DNA from: Actinomycetota bacterium
Lineage (GTDB): Bacteria; Actinomycetota; Actinomycetes; S36-B12; CAIYMF01
Direction of reading: 5' to 3'
Assembly: GCA_026393115.1 (NCBI GenBank)
Contig: JAPLAU010000014.1
Location: forward strand, 124,001-188,000
DNA length: 64,000 bases
This document shows positions 42,725 through 52,888 of this stretch, piece after piece. Positions within the stretch are counted from its first letter, which is position 1. Each line of letters starts with the position of its first letter. The notes beneath the pieces were generated by a model. The model did not search any database, was not told where the DNA came from, and was given only the letters and a program-made list of their open reading frames with translations. The position numbers and the translations under genes were made by a program.

Positions 42725-42799
42725 CAGCGAGGCAATCTCCTCGCAATCTCCTCGCTGCCTCACCGCTACTTCACCGCTACTTCACCGCTACTTCACCGC
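42725..42799. repeat. 11-bp tandem repeats and hairpin between xylB and xylF
   Basis: CAATCTCCTCG occurs twice in tandem (42733-42754), and CACCGCTACTT three times (42761-42793), followed by a partial unit; the third copy runs to the first base of the xylB stop codon. CAGCGAGG (42725-42732) pairs with CCTCGCTG (42750-42757), and the same left arm can pair with an internal CCTCGC, so two alternative stems exist. They may terminate xylB. Confidence 0.75.
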
Positions 42800-44172
42800 A
42801 GCCCGCCAGCTACCTCGGCGTAGCGGGCTCGCACCTGCGGTGCCGGCGCAGCCGCGATGATGACCGTCGACGAACCGTTCCATCGCGGGGGTTCGCTACC
42901 CCCGCGCATGATCCAGGCAGCCTGACGCGCAGCGCCGAGAGCCACGTACTCACCCGGTTCGGGAACAGTGACCTCACCGCCAAAGAGCGAGGCCGCCACC
43001 TGCTGCACCGCTGGCGAGGCAGCGGCTCCACCCACCAATAGGAAACGCCGAGGAACAACTCCCTGCATCGCCAGAGCATCCACCGCATCGGCCAAGCCGC
43101 ACAGCATTCCCTCAACGGCTGCTCGCGCCACACACTCCGGTGTCATGTTGTCGCGCGTCATGCCGAACAGGGTGCCGGTGGCATCGGGCAGATTCGGGGT
43201 ACGTTCGCCGTCGAGATACGGAACGAGGGTGAGTCCACCAGACCCGGGAGGTGCCGCCAGAGCGAGGTCACTGAACTGGTCAAAGTTCACGCCCAACAAG
43301 TGCGCGGCGGCCCCGAGTACACGTGCGGCATTCAGCGTGCACACCAGTGGTAGGTACCGTCCCGTCGCATCAGCGAATCCCGCCACCTGTCCGCTCGCAT
43401 CATGTGCAGGCGCCTCAGATACCGCGAATGCCGTTCCGCTGGTGCCGAGCGAAATCACCACATCGCCGACTTCGGCGCATACACCCAAAGCAGCTGCCGG
43501 GTTATCTCCGGTTCCGGGCCCCACGGCAATGCCGGCGGACGTGTGGCCGACAACGTCCGACGGAGCAGCGACACGGGGCACGCCGAGTTCGCGACCCGCG
43601 GCGAGGGTCAACAGATCGTGTCGATAGGCATCGGTAATTGGCGACCAGTACCCGGTACTACTCGCGTCTCCTCGGTCGGTTGTGGCGTCGAAGCAACTGC
43701 CCCCGGTGAGCTGCCACGTCACCCAGTCGTGCGGAAGCATGACCATCGCCGCGCGCTGCAGCGCGTCAGGCTCGTGGTGGACCATCCAGCGCAATTTCGT
43801 GACGGTGAACGAAGCAACAGGAACGCTGCCCACGGCATCAGCCCATTGCTGTGCACCACCGAACTCGTCAATCAGATCAAGGGAATCCGCAGCAGATCGG
43901 GTGTCATTCCACAACAGCGCGGGGCGCACCACGTCACCGGAGTCGTCGACCAGCACCATGCCGTGTTGCTGACCACCGACGCTGATCGCCTCAACGCCAT
44001 CGAGCAATCCAGCCGACGCTTCAAGGAACGCCGACCACCACGCGGCTGGAGGACATTCGGTGCCGTCGGGGTGGGCCGCACGCCCCTCGCGCACCACCTC
44101 ACCGGAGTCGGCGTCGACAACGAGCACTTTGGTCGCTTGGGTTGATGAGTCAACACCGGCTACGAGCGTCAT
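42793..44172 (-). CDS. xylB: Xylulokinase (FGGY kinase family)
   Basis: 459 residues. VAGVDSSTQATKVLVVD (phosphate 1), ISVGGQQHGMVLVD (xylulokinase mark), GDASSTGYWSP, LGTSGTAFAVSE and FLLVGGAAASPAVQQ. Phosphorylates D-xylulose to xylulose 5-phosphate. The ATG 44172 is used rather than GTG 44178. It has its own upstream region (with an inverted repeat at 44208-44270) and ends 222 bases before the transporter operon. No xylose isomerase is in the window. Confidence 0.9.
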   Translation of the reverse strand: MTLVAGVDSSTQATKVLVVDADSGEVVREGRAAHPDGTECPPAAWWSAFLEASAGLLDGVEAISVGGQQHGMVLVDDSGDVVRPALLWNDTRSAADSLDLIDEFGGAQQWADAVGSVPVASFTVTKLRWMVHHEPDALQRAAMVMLPHDWVTWQLTGGSCFDATTDRGDASSTGYWSPITDAYRHDLLTLAAGRELGVPRVAAPSDVVGHTSAGIAVGPGTGDNPAAALGVCAEVGDVVISLGTSGTAFAVSEAPAHDASGQVAGFADATGRYLPLVCTLNAARVLGAAAHLLGVNFDQFSDLALAAPPGSGGLTLVPYLDGERTPNLPDATGTLFGMTRDNMTPECVARAAVEGMLCGLADAVDALAMQGVVPRRFLLVGGAAASPAVQQVAASLFGGEVTVPEPGEYVALGAARQAAWIMRGGSEPPRWNGSSTVIIAAAPAPQVRARYAEVAGGLR

Positions 44173-44207
44173 GCCCACACCGTAGACGACGCGCCTCCCC
44201 CACCCCC

Positions 44208-44270
44208 CGCGATTCCTACGCTGATGCAGGTTTTTGGTGCCTTGTGAGGTGTATAGACGTAGGAATCGCG
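44208..44270. repeat. 13-bp perfect inverted repeat upstream of xylB
   Basis: CGCGATTCCTACG (44208-44220) and CGTAGGAATCGCG (44258-44270) are exact complements separated by 37 bases, between the end of the hypothetical gene (44313) and the xylB start (44172). Could be a two-site operator, a structured leader or a terminator. Unlike the dyad of the xylF promoter. Confidence 0.8.
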
Positions 44271-44312
44271 CGAGAAGAAGAATGGGGTGTGTTGCGCGCT
44301 CTTAGAGCCCCT

Positions 44313-44678
44313 CTAGAGCCGGGGAGTCCAACGCGTGCCGGCGACTGCGTCGTCAACGAGTTGTACCTGGCGCAGTGTCGATGCGATGCGTGCCCCTTCC
44401 GATTCGAGGGCAGCCAGCACTTCCACTAGCGACTCCGGTGGCAGCGAGTCGGCAAGTTCGCGCCGGGCGTTGGCATAGGCCGCGCGCGCTCCGTCGAGAG
44501 TGGCTTGGCTGTGGTGAACGGCAAGTCTTGACAGCGCACGGGGATGACGCCGCAACACATCATGCGAGCGATACTCGGGCGGACATCGGTCGAGGAGCCA
44601 CGGCACCACAGCTTCCGCGAAGTTGGGTGACTCGGGCGCCTCAAGGTCGCGCGGCCAACCGGTGGGTACTGCTCCCAT
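44313..44678 (-). CDS. Hypothetical protein next to aconitase
   Basis: 121 residues, helical and charged: VVPWLLDRCPPEYRSHDVLRRHPRALSRLAVHHSQATLDGARAAYANARREL. Similar small proteins lie next to acn in other actinobacteria; no function is known. Starts three bases after the acnA stop, so read from the same transcript. No signal or membrane segment. Confidence 0.75.
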   Translation of the reverse strand: MGAVPTGWPRDLEAPESPNFAEAVVPWLLDRCPPEYRSHDVLRRHPRALSRLAVHHSQATLDGARAAYANARRELADSLPPESLVEVLAALESEGARIASTLRQVQLVDDAVAGTRWTPRL

Positions 44679-44681
44679 CGA

Positions 44682-47351
44682 CTACAGCAATGACCGCAGC
44701 ACGTAGGGCAGGATTCCGCCGTTACGGAAGTAGTCGGCTTCACCGGGAGTATCGATGCGCACTAGCGCGGTGAACTCGATGGTGGTGCCTTCAGCCTTGA
44801 CCGCTTCGACCAGAACATCGCGCGGGGTCACCCCGTCATTGAGAACTTCGATGCCGCGGATTGTGAAGATCTCTTCACCCGACAGACCGAGTGAGCGGGC
44901 GGTTTGACCTGGCTGGTATTGCAAGGGCAGTACCCCCATGCCGATGAGATTCGAACGGTGAATGCGCTCGTAACTTTCAGCAATGACCGCCTTCACACCG
45001 AGCAGTGCCGTGCCCTTGGCCGCCCAGTCGCGTGAGGATCCTGAGCCATACTCGGCACCGGCAAGGATGATAAGGGGCACGTGATGGGCTTGATATTCCA
45101 TCGATCCGTCGTAAATGGTGACCTGATCGTGGTCGTTCGTCATGAAGTCGACGGTGTATCCGCCTTCAACATCGTGCAGTAGACGGTTACGAAGTCGGAT
45201 GTTTGCGAACGTTCCGCGAATCATCACTTCGTGGTTGCCCCGACGTGACCCATAGGAGTTGAAGTCAGCGCGGTCGACACCGTGCTCTTGCAGGTACGTG
45301 CCCGCAGGGGAATCGGCCTTGATCGAACCCGCCGGCGAAATGTGGTCGGTGGTCACTGAGTCACCCAGACGAGCAAGCACTCGCGCACTCGTGATGTCAC
45401 GCACGGGCGAAGGTTCGCGCTGCATGCCGTCGAAGTACGGAGGCTTACGCACGTACGTCGAGTCGGGGTCCCAGTCGAAAGTGTCGCCAGTGGGGGTCTG
45501 CAGTGACTGCCAGCGCTCATCGCCTGCGAACACGTCTGCGTACCTGTCACGGAACATGTCAGCGTCGATCGACGAATCGATAACCGCCTGCACTTCAGCC
45601 GCTGACGGCCAGATATCGGCGAGGTAGACCGGTTTGCCATCACTGCCGATTCCGAGCGGCTCGGTGGTGATGTCAATGTCCATACTGCCGGCGATGGCGT
45701 AGGCAACGACCAACGGCGGCGATGCCAAGTAGTTCATCTTGATATCGGGATTGATGCGGCCTTCGAAGTTGCGGTTACCCGAGAGCACTGCCGCGACAGC
45801 GAGGTCGGCCTCGTTCACGGCCGCACTCACCGAGGCCAACAACGGACCGCTGTTTCCGATACAGGTGGTGCAGCCGTATCCGACGACGTCGAAACCAAGC
45901 TTGTCGAGATACGGAGTCAAGCCGGCGCGGTCGTAGTAATCGCTCACAACCTGCGAACCGGGGGCCAGCGTCGTCTTGACCCACGGCGCACGCGTGAGCC
46001 CTCGCTCGACGGCCTTCTTCGCCAGTAGACCCGCGGCCATCATCACAGAAGGATTCGAGGTGTTCGTGCACGACGTGATGGCGGCGATCACGACTGCGCC
46101 GTGCCCGATAGTCACCTGCTGTCCGTCAAGATCGGCTGTGGCAGTGGCGCTGGGGTCGTCGGTGTAACTGGTGAGCGACTTTTCGAATGCGGACTTCGCT
46201 TCGCTCAGAATCACACGATCTTGCGGACGCTTTGGGCCGGCGATCGAAGGCACCACAGTCGCCAAGTCAAGTTCGAGGTACTCGGAGTAGACCGGCTCAT
46301 GCGATGGGTCGTGCCACAATCCTTGCTCGCGGGCGTACGCCTCAACCAAGGCCACCTGCTCGTCACTGCGACCGGTGAGCCGCAGGTAGGCGATCGTTTC
46401 GTCGTCGATCGGGAAGATGGCAACAGTCGATCCATACTCAGGGCTCATGTTTCCGATTGTTGCGCGGTTGGCGAGGGGCACTGCCGTGACGCCGTCGCCA
46501 TAAAACTCGACGAACTTGCCAACGACACCATGCTGACGCAACTGCTCGGTGATGGTGAGAACTAGGTCTGTTGCGGTGGTGCCGGCAGGCAACTGACCCG
46601 CGAGTTTGAATCCGACGACGCGAGGAATGAGCATCGACACGGGCTGACCCAACATTGCTGCTTCGGCTTCGATTCCACCAACGCCCCAACCCAGCACACC
46701 GAGCCCGTTGACCATCGTGGTGTGCGAGTCGGTGCCAACGCAGGTGTCGGGGTAGGCGCGGGTCACCCCGTCGACCACGCGCACCATCACGACGCGAGCA
46801 AGGCGCTCAATGTTGACCTGATGCACGATGCCGGTTCCGGGCGGCACCACAGTGAACTCGTCGAACGCGCTCTGCCCCCAGCGCAAGAACTGGTAGCGCT
46901 CACGATTGCGTTCGTACTCAAGGTCGACGTTGCGGGCCAGCGCGTCACCGGTGCCGAAGAAGTCGGCAATCACCGAGTGATCGATGACGAGTTCAGCAGG
47001 AGCCAGCGGATTGATCTTCGAGGGATCGCCACCGAGATCACGCATCGCCTCGCGCATCGTGGCGAGGTCGACGACACAGGGCACTCCGGTGAAGTCCTGC
47101 ATGATCACACGGGCCGGCGTGAATTGGATTTCGTCGGATGGCTCAGCGGCGGGATCCCACGCTCCGAGTGTGCTGATCTGCTCGGCCGTGACGTTGGCGC
47201 CATCTTCGGTGCGCAGGAGGTTTTCGAGTAGCACGCGGTGCGTGTACGGCAGGCGTTGCGACCCTTCGACCGCTGCGGTGCGGAACACCTCGTACTCGCG
47301 CCCCCCGACCTCGAGAGTGCCCTTCGCTCCGAATGAATTGATGCTCACCAT
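44682..47351 (-). CDS. acnA: Aconitate hydratase
   Basis: 889 residues, usual for AcnA. Interconverts citrate and isocitrate in the TCA cycle using a [4Fe-4S] cluster. Cluster cysteines: [11 protein letters not shown] and [12 protein letters not shown]. The swivel domain has [16 protein letters not shown] and [19 protein letters not shown] 47351 has GGAGGGGTC upstream; the open frame further up lacks a site. An 18-base dyad lies 34 bases upstream of the start. Confidence 0.97.
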   Translation of the reverse strand: MVSINSFGAKGTLEVGGREYEVFRTAAVEGSQRLPYTHRVLLENLLRTEDGANVTAEQISTLGAWDPAAEPSDEIQFTPARVIMQDFTGVPCVVDLATMREAMRDLGGDPSKINPLAPAELVIDHSVIADFFGTGDALARNVDLEYERNRERYQFLRWGQSAFDEFTVVPPGTGIVHQVNIERLARVVMVRVVDGVTRAYPDTCVGTDSHTTMVNGLGVLGWGVGGIEAEAAMLGQPVSMLIPRVVGFKLAGQLPAGTTATDLVLTITEQLRQHGVVGKFVEFYGDGVTAVPLANRATIGNMSPEYGSTVAIFPIDDETIAYLRLTGRSDEQVALVEAYAREQGLWHDPSHEPVYSEYLELDLATVVPSIAGPKRPQDRVILSEAKSAFEKSLTSYTDDPSATATADLDGQQVTIGHGAVVIAAITSCTNTSNPSVMMAAGLLAKKAVERGLTRAPWVKTTLAPGSQVVSDYYDRAGLTPYLDKLGFDVVGYGCTTCIGNSGPLLASVSAAVNEADLAVAAVLSGNRNFEGRINPDIKMNYLASPPLVVAYAIAGSMDIDITTEPLGIGSDGKPVYLADIWPSAAEVQAVIDSSIDADMFRDRYADVFAGDERWQSLQTPTGDTFDWDPDSTYVRKPPYFDGMQREPSPVRDITSARVLARLGDSVTTDHISPAGSIKADSPAGTYLQEHGVDRADFNSYGSRRGNHEVMIRGTFANIRLRNRLLHDVEGGYTVDFMTNDHDQVTIYDGSMEYQAHHVPLIILAGAEYGSGSSRDWAAKGTALLGVKAVIAESYERIHRSNLIGMGVLPLQYQPGQTARSLGLSGEEIFTIRGIEVLNDGVTPRDVLVEAVKAEGTTIEFTALVRIDTPGEADYFRNGGILPYVLRSLL

Positions 47352-47384
47352 GACCCCTCCACCGGGTGCGCCGCACGCCACTAA

Positions 47385-47402
47385 TATCTCGATATCAAGA
47401 TA
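47385..47402. promoter_or_regulatory. Dyad in the acnA upstream region
   Basis: TATCTCGATATCAAGATA is symmetric but for one base pair (C vs A). It is placed 34-51 bases before the acnA start, where a regulator of aconitase would be expected. The binding protein is not known; it does not look like the corynebacterial AcnR site. Confidence 0.5.
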
Positions 47403-47423
47403 CCCGAGCCTACCATCCGAGAG

Positions 47424-48704
47424 TTAGTCGTGGTGTGGGTCAAACGTCGCAAGACACTCAACGTGGTGCGTCGTCGGGAACATGTCAAAGGCCCGCAGCG
47501 ACGTGAGCGTCCAGCCCAGCTTCGACAAGAGTTGCACATCGCGCCCCAGCGACGCCGGTCCGCACGAGACATAGGCAATCCGACGCGGCGACAGACGCAC
47601 AATCCGCTCAAGAACCTTCGGGCCAGCCCCTGATTCAGGTGGGTCAAGCACTACAAGATCGCACCGTCGAATCGATCTCGCCGCGAGCCAGTGATCGGCC
47701 TTGTCTTGATGAATCAGAACGTTCGGCCGAGCGTGTGAGGTACGTCGAGCGGCTGCGCACGCAGCCGGATCAGACTCCACCGCCTCAACCCGCCCTCCCA
47801 CTCCCACCACGTCGGCGAGTGCTACAGCAAACAAGCCCACTCCCGCGTAGAGATCAACCACGTGATCACCCGGGCGCGGCTCGAGGGTTTCGATGACGGC
47901 CCGAGTCAATAGTTCCGGAGCTCCCGGATGCACCTGCCAGAAACTCCCCGCGGCAACCGTGTACTCGGTACCGGCCACCGACTCGTGTAACCGGCCCGTG
48001 CCCCGCACACCCACCACAGCAACTGATTCGGGGATGCCATCGAGAAGGCGCGCACGATCGACCGGTGCGGGTGGCAGTGGCTCGACAGTGACGGCCGACT
48101 CCCCCATCGACGTGGAGACAACCGCAATGGAGCGAGTCTTCGGCCAGCGTCGCCGCGTGACATCGACTGCGTCGACCGCATCGGTGACCAACAGACAGCG
48201 TTCGATCGGAACCACATCGTGGCTGTGGTGACGCAACAGTCCCGCGTTTCCTTCAGCGTTCACCGAGTACGTGACCCGAGTGCGCCAACCAAGACCCTCC
48301 TGATCGCCGGGTACCACCTCGACATCGACCTCAAGGTCACGACCACCCTGCCGCCGCATTGCTTCGGCAATCACCTGCGACTTCATGTGGCGCTGTGCTT
48401 GAGGAGTGACGTGCTGCCAGTCACATCCACCGCACCCACCCGGCCCCGAGTAGCGGCACGGCGGCTCGCGTCGATCCGGCGACGCGGTAAGCACTTCTAC
48501 TGCATCGGCCAACAGGAACCGCCGCCCCGAACCCTCCGAGGTCACCTCAACGACAACTCGCTCACCGGGCAGCGTGTGACGAACGAAAATAACCTGACCG
48601 TTATGTCGGGCGACACAGTGCCCACCGTGCGCAACGGCACCGATCTCGACTTCAAATCGGTCGCCAACTACTGGACTTGCCGCAGCATCGTGCTGCCCGG
48701 TCAC
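47424..48704 (-). CDS. TRAM-domain RNA (uracil-5-)methyltransferase, TrmA/RlmD family
   Basis: 426 residues. TRAM domain (residues 10-70), Fe-S-type Cys cluster CRYSGPGGCGGCDWQH, SAM site VVDLYAGVGLFAVALADVVG, DPPESGAGPKVLERI and the catalytic Cys in VSCGPASLGRD. Methylates U in 23S rRNA or tRNA. The GTG start overlaps the APC gene stop (GTGA). The pair matches Rv2689c-Rv2690c. Confidence 0.92.
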   Translation of the reverse strand: MTGQHDAAASPVVGDRFEVEIGAVAHGGHCVARHNGQVIFVRHTLPGERVVVEVTSEGSGRRFLLADAVEVLTASPDRREPPCRYSGPGGCGGCDWQHVTPQAQRHMKSQVIAEAMRRQGGRDLEVDVEVVPGDQEGLGWRTRVTYSVNAEGNAGLLRHHSHDVVPIERCLLVTDAVDAVDVTRRRWPKTRSIAVVSTSMGESAVTVEPLPPAPVDRARLLDGIPESVAVVGVRGTGRLHESVAGTEYTVAAGSFWQVHPGAPELLTRAVIETLEPRPGDHVVDLYAGVGLFAVALADVVGVGGRVEAVESDPAACAAARRTSHARPNVLIHQDKADHWLAARSIRRCDLVVLDPPESGAGPKVLERIVRLSPRRIAYVSCGPASLGRDVQLLSKLGWTLTSLRAFDMFPTTHHVECLATFDPHHD

Positions 48705-50749
48705 GGCGTGCGACCAGGCTCAGTGGTCGTTGACGCACCGGGCGCATCAAACTCCGCACCGACCGTGGCCTCCGCCACCGAGGCATCCGGTTCACCGCGA
48801 CGTGCGGCGCCTGGACCTTGCGACACCGGCTTCTCGGCAGCGCGTTCACTTGATTCAAGTTGCCAAGGAACCGACACCATCATCACTCCTGGGCTGAACA
48901 ACAAACGTGCCTTGAGTCGCAGTGCACTCTGGTTGTGAAGCAGGTGCTCCCACCAACGACCCACGACATATTCGGGAACGTACACCGTGACGAGGTCACG
49001 TGGACTTTCACGACGGATGCCTCGCACGTACTCAACGATGGGCCGCGTGATTTCGCGGTACGGCGAGTCGAGCACCTTGAGCGCCACCGGGATATTCCTG
49101 GCATCCCACTCTTCAATCAATCGATCGGTTGATTCCGGATCGACGTTCACCGTGACCGCTTCGAGCACGGTAGGTCGTGTGGCCCGGGCGTACGACAGTG
49201 CCCGGAGCGTCGGCTTGTGAATCTTTGACACCAACACGATGGCGTGAACCCGACTCGGAAGGGCCATGACCTCGTTCTCGTCAGGGGTTAATTCACTCGC
49301 TACTCGCTCATAGTGATGATGAATGCCACGCATCAGCAAATACAGCAGCGGCATGGCCACACACACGATCCATGCGCCATTGGTGAACTTCGTGAGGAGC
49401 ACGATGATCAAGACCGAGCCGGTCATCACGAAACCGATGGCGTTAACAACGCGACTTCGCATCATCTTCGCCCGCTCACCACGGTCAACAGTCGAGAGCA
49501 AATTTCGGGTCCAGTGCCGAATCATTCCGAGTTGACTGAGAGTGAACGAAACGAAGACACCAATGATGTAGAGCTGAATCAGCCCCGAAACCTCAGCTTG
49601 GTAGACGACGATCAAAATAATGGCCGCCAGTGCCAGCACCAGAATTCCGTTGCTGAATGCCAATCGATCGCCGCGCGTATGCAACTGCCGCGGCAAGTAA
49701 CCATCACGCGCCAACACTGAACCCAGCACGGGGAATCCGTTGAATGCCGTGTTGGCCGCCAAAGCCAGAATCAATGCGGTAGCTACCGTCAAGAAGAAGA
49801 AGCCGAACCGAAAATCGCCGAATACCGCATCAGCAACCTGCGCGATTACCGTCTTCTGCGCTTGACCCGGCGGCAATCCGATCAGGTCCGCATCGTTCTC
49901 GGTCACCTTCACGCCCGTGCGAAGCGCCAGCCAGGTAATGGACGCGAACATCGTGGTGGCAATGACACCCAGCATCAGCAGGGTGGTTGCTGCATTCTTC
50001 GACTTTGGTTCCTTGAAGGCCGGAACACCGTTACTGATCGCCTCGATACCGGTCAGCGCGGTCGTGCCGCTAGAGAAGGCCCTCGCCACGAGGAATATGA
50101 GCGCCAATCCGGTGAAAGTCGCCTCAGGATTGATCGTCCAACCGGCACTCTCGGCTTGCATCACTTGCCCCGTGAATACCTTCACCAGTGCAAGCGCGGT
50201 CATGGCGTAGACGCCCAGCATGAATGCATAAACGGGAATCGCGAATGCGCTGCCACTTTCGCGGACACCGCGCAGGTTGACGAGCGTCACGAGAATGACA
50301 ATGACCACGGCGACCGAGGTGCTGTGATCGTGCACAATCGGAATGGCTGAGGCAATGTTGGCCACAGCCGAGGACACCGACACTGCGACCGTCAACACGT
50401 AGTCGACCAGCAATGCACTGGCGACAAACACTCCGGCCCGCGGACCAAGGTTGGTCGACACCACTTCGTAGTCGCCGCCCCCCGAGGGGTAGGCATGGAC
50501 GTTTTGGCGATACGACGCTACGACCACGAAGAAGACGAGGATGACCGCGAGGGCGACCCACGGCGCGAACGCGTAAAACGCGAATCCGCCGAGCGACAAA
50601 ACCAGCAGGATTTCCTGCGTGGAGTAGGCGTTAGATGACAGCGCGTCGGACGCGAAGATGGGTAGTGCGAGCCACTTGGGCAGCAGTGTCTCGCCCATGC
50701 GATCGCTGCGCTTGGCGCTGCCGACCATGAGGCGCTTCACAGAGTCCAT
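48701..50749 (-). CDS. APC-family permease with C-terminal cytosolic domain (Rv2690c-like)
   Basis: 682 residues: about 12 hydrophobic helices to residue 450 (FASDALSSNAYSTQEILL, YPSGGGDYEVVSTNLGPRAG, FSSGTTALTGIEAISNGV), then a soluble domain (HAIVLVSKIHKPTLRALSYAR, IRRESPRDLVTVYVPEYV). Position beside two TrkA genes suggests potassium or amino acid transport. The ATG at 50749 follows GTG 50758 in frame. Divergent from the TrkA genes. Confidence 0.9.
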   Translation of the reverse strand: MDSVKRLMVGSAKRSDRMGETLLPKWLALPIFASDALSSNAYSTQEILLVLSLGGFAFYAFAPWVALAVILVFFVVVASYRQNVHAYPSGGGDYEVVSTNLGPRAGVFVASALLVDYVLTVAVSVSSAVANIASAIPIVHDHSTSVAVVIVILVTLVNLRGVRESGSAFAIPVYAFMLGVYAMTALALVKVFTGQVMQAESAGWTINPEATFTGLALIFLVARAFSSGTTALTGIEAISNGVPAFKEPKSKNAATTLLMLGVIATTMFASITWLALRTGVKVTENDADLIGLPPGQAQKTVIAQVADAVFGDFRFGFFFLTVATALILALAANTAFNGFPVLGSVLARDGYLPRQLHTRGDRLAFSNGILVLALAAIILIVVYQAEVSGLIQLYIIGVFVSFTLSQLGMIRHWTRNLLSTVDRGERAKMMRSRVVNAIGFVMTGSVLIIVLLTKFTNGAWIVCVAMPLLYLLMRGIHHHYERVASELTPDENEVMALPSRVHAIVLVSKIHKPTLRALSYARATRPTVLEAVTVNVDPESTDRLIEEWDARNIPVALKVLDSPYREITRPIVEYVRGIRRESPRDLVTVYVPEYVVGRWWEHLLHNQSALRLKARLLFSPGVMMVSVPWQLESSERAAEKPVSQGPGAARRGEPDASVAEATVGAEFDAPGASTTTEPGRTP

Positions 50750-50852
50750 CAGCGACACAGAACGATCGTAGGCCCCCGACCCCTGAACCCCGCGCAACGG
50801 GGCGTGTAGCGTTGGAGGTCGATGATCCGCCGGGCTCACGATGGGAGGAACA

Positions 50853-51518
50853 GTGCACATCGTGATCATGGGGTGCGGGCGCGTTGGCTCGGCTCTCGCG
50901 CACTCTCTCGACTCGATGGGTCATTCAGTCTCCGTTGTCGATATGGACGTTGATTCCTTCCGCAAGCTCGGGCACGAATTTCGCGGCACGACCGTCAAGG
51001 GAATCGGCTTCGACCGCGACGTTCTCATCCGTGCGGGCATTGAGCGGGCCCAAGCATTCGCCGCGGTCAGCAGCGGCGACAACTCCAACATCCTCGCCGC
51101 CCGAGTTTCTCGAGAGACTTTCGGTGTCGAAAACGTAGTAGCACGCATCTACGACCCCCGCCGTGCCGAGGTCTACGAGCGGCTCGGCATTCCGACGGTC
51201 GCCACCGTTGCCTGGACCACATCGCAGATGATGCGCCGACTACTCCCTTCGGGCGCACTTGAGGAGTGGCGTGATCCGTCCGGAGTACTGGCTATTGCTG
51301 AGGTTCACGTCGACCCCGCCTGGATCGGTCGCCGCGTCCGCGCTCTCGGCGATGCTTCCGGATCACGCATCGCATTCGTCACGCGCTACGGAGAGGCCAT
51401 CGTCCCTGACGATGCCACGGTAATGCAGGAGAACGACCTCGTTCACGTGTTGTACCGCGTCGACGACCGCGAGCAGGTCGAATCGATCATTGGCTCACCC
51501 CCGGGAGGAGCCCGATGA
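50853..51518 (+). CDS. TrkA-family potassium channel regulatory protein, first copy
   Basis: 221 residues. N-terminal NAD-binding RCK domain (HIVIMGCGRVGSALAHSLDSMGHSVSVVDMD) and a C-terminal TrkA_C domain. Binds NAD(H) to gate potassium uptake. GTG at 50853 after GGGAGGA. The second TrkA gene overlaps its stop (ATGA); the two probably form a heteromeric ring (as CeoB/CeoC, Rv2691/Rv2692). Confidence 0.92.
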   Translation: MHIVIMGCGRVGSALAHSLDSMGHSVSVVDMDVDSFRKLGHEFRGTTVKGIGFDRDVLIRAGIERAQAFAAVSSGDNSNILAARVSRETFGVENVVARIYDPRRAEVYERLGIPTVATVAWTTSQMMRRLLPSGALEEWRDPSGVLAIAEVHVDPAWIGRRVRALGDASGSRIAFVTRYGEAIVPDDATVMQENDLVHVLYRVDDREQVESIIGSPPGGAR

Positions 51519-52171
51519 GGGTTGTCATCGCTGGCGCCGGCAAGGTCGGCCGCTCGATCGCACAAGAGCTTCTCAGCAACGGTCACGAAGTTCTGCTGAT
51601 GGACAAGGACCCCGCGCTCACCCAACCCGACGTCGTCCCTGGAGCTCACGTGTTGCTCGCCGACGCGTGCGAGATCTCCTCTCTCGACGAGGCTGACCTC
51701 ACCTCGTGTCAGGTCGTCGTTGCCGCCACGGGAGATGACAAGGTCAACCTCGTCATCTCGCTCCTCGCCAAGACCGAATACGGTGTTCCGCGCGTCGTCG
51801 CTCGCGTCAACCACCCGAAGAACGAGTGGATGTTTGACGAGTCGTGGGGCGTTGATGTCGCTGTCTCAACCCCGCGCATCATCTCGGCCCTCGTTGAAGA
51901 AGCCGTCGCCGTTGGCGACCTCGTGCGGCTGTTCAGTTTCCGTCAAGGTGAGGCGAACTTGGTCGAACTCACCCTGCCGGCCGACTCCGATGTCGTCGGT
52001 CGCCGCGTCGGCGACATCGCCTTTCCCGTCGATACCGCGCTCGTCACGATTCTGCGTCATACGCACGTGATTACGCCAACCCCCGACGACACCCTTGAAG
52101 TCGGTGACGAACTTTTGTTCGTCTCCGCCCCCGACCAAGAGGGTGCGTTGCAGGAACTACTCGCTCCCTGA
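51515..52171 (+). CDS. TrkA-family potassium channel regulatory protein, second copy
   Basis: 218 residues. RCK domain MRVVIAGAGKVGRSIAQELL and a C-terminal TrkA_C domain (SDVVGRRVGDIAFPVDTAL). Overlaps the first copy by four bases. The 3' end overlaps the converging DUF3159 gene by 15 bases. No channel pore subunit is in the window apart from the divergent APC protein. Confidence 0.92.
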   Translation: MRVVIAGAGKVGRSIAQELLSNGHEVLLMDKDPALTQPDVVPGAHVLLADACEISSLDEADLTSCQVVVAATGDDKVNLVISLLAKTEYGVPRVVARVNHPKNEWMFDESWGVDVAVSTPRIISALVEEAVAVGDLVRLFSFRQGEANLVELTLPADSDVVGRRVGDIAFPVDTALVTILRHTHVITPTPDDTLEVGDELLFVSAPDQEGALQELLAP

Positions 52172-52888
52172 CTCGGCTTCCTGAGCTCGTGCTTGGTCGG
52201 CGGTTTCGAGTCGGTGCTTCGACAGCACCGGCTGGAGTACGCGGTAGGTGAGATAGGCCGCCAACAGGTACAAAGGCGCGCCCATGACAATCTTGGCAAC
52301 ACCGAGGGTATTCAGTGCTTGAGGATTGTCTGAATTGCTCATCATGTAGAGGGGCACCTGCACGGCCGATCTAAAAGCAAACACACCCACCCAAATCCAC
52401 GTCGCTGCCGCATAGGCGCGGCGCAGCGGAGGGTTCGATCGCCAGGCGGTGCCTTCGCGCGTTAGCAAGCCCACAACAACGCCGATGAGGGGCCAGCCAA
52501 CTAGCACCGACACCAAGAGCGCCACCCCGTAAGCCGCGTTAGTAAGAATGCCTGGCACGTAGTAATTCTTGGCCTCGCCCGTACGCGACGCGAAGAACGC
52601 CGAGATCGCGACTCCCGCAAAACCGGTCACCACTTGCTGAACACTTTCGCGACGAACCAAGCGCACTCCGGCGATCACAGCACCGGCAATGACGGCGGCC
52701 CAGATGGCGGTAGTGAGTTTGTTGCCAGTGACCGCGTACGCGACGAGAAAAACGAGGGTCGGAACGCTGGAGTCGATCATCCCTCGCCGGCCACCGAGGG
52801 CACGTTCGAGCATGGCTCGTTCGGCCGGAATGTCTCCAGCGGTCACGGACATCGGCGCACTCTGTGGCGCGTCCTCGGAACTGCTCAC
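52157..52888 (-). CDS. DUF3159 membrane protein
   Basis: 243 residues, about five hydrophobic helices (VPTLVFLVAYAVTGNKL, AVIAGAVIAGVRLVR, GVALLVSVLVGWPLIGVVVGLL, YLLAAYLTYRVL). The ALGGRRGMIDSSVPTLVFL opening is typical of DUF3159 (Rv2693c). Function unknown. The GTG start overlaps the OB-fold gene stop (GTGA). Confidence 0.9.
   Translation of the reverse strand: MSSSEDAPQSAPMSVTAGDIPAERAMLERALGGRRGMIDSSVPTLVFLVAYAVTGNKLTTAIWAAVIAGAVIAGVRLVRRESVQQVVTGFAGVAISAFFASRTGEAKNYYVPGILTNAAYGVALLVSVLVGWPLIGVVVGLLTREGTAWRSNPPLRRAYAAATWIWVGVFAFRSAVQVPLYMMSNSDNPQALNTLGVAKIVMGAPLYLLAAYLTYRVLQPVLSKHRLETADQARAQEAESGSE

Noticed and set aside
43402-44145. 247-codon open frame opposite xylB
   Set aside because: Antisense to clear xylulokinase motifs, no family likeness or ribosome site.
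47385-47402. AcnR or IdeR binding site before acnA
   Set aside because: Half-sites do not match either consensus; kept only as an unassigned dyad.
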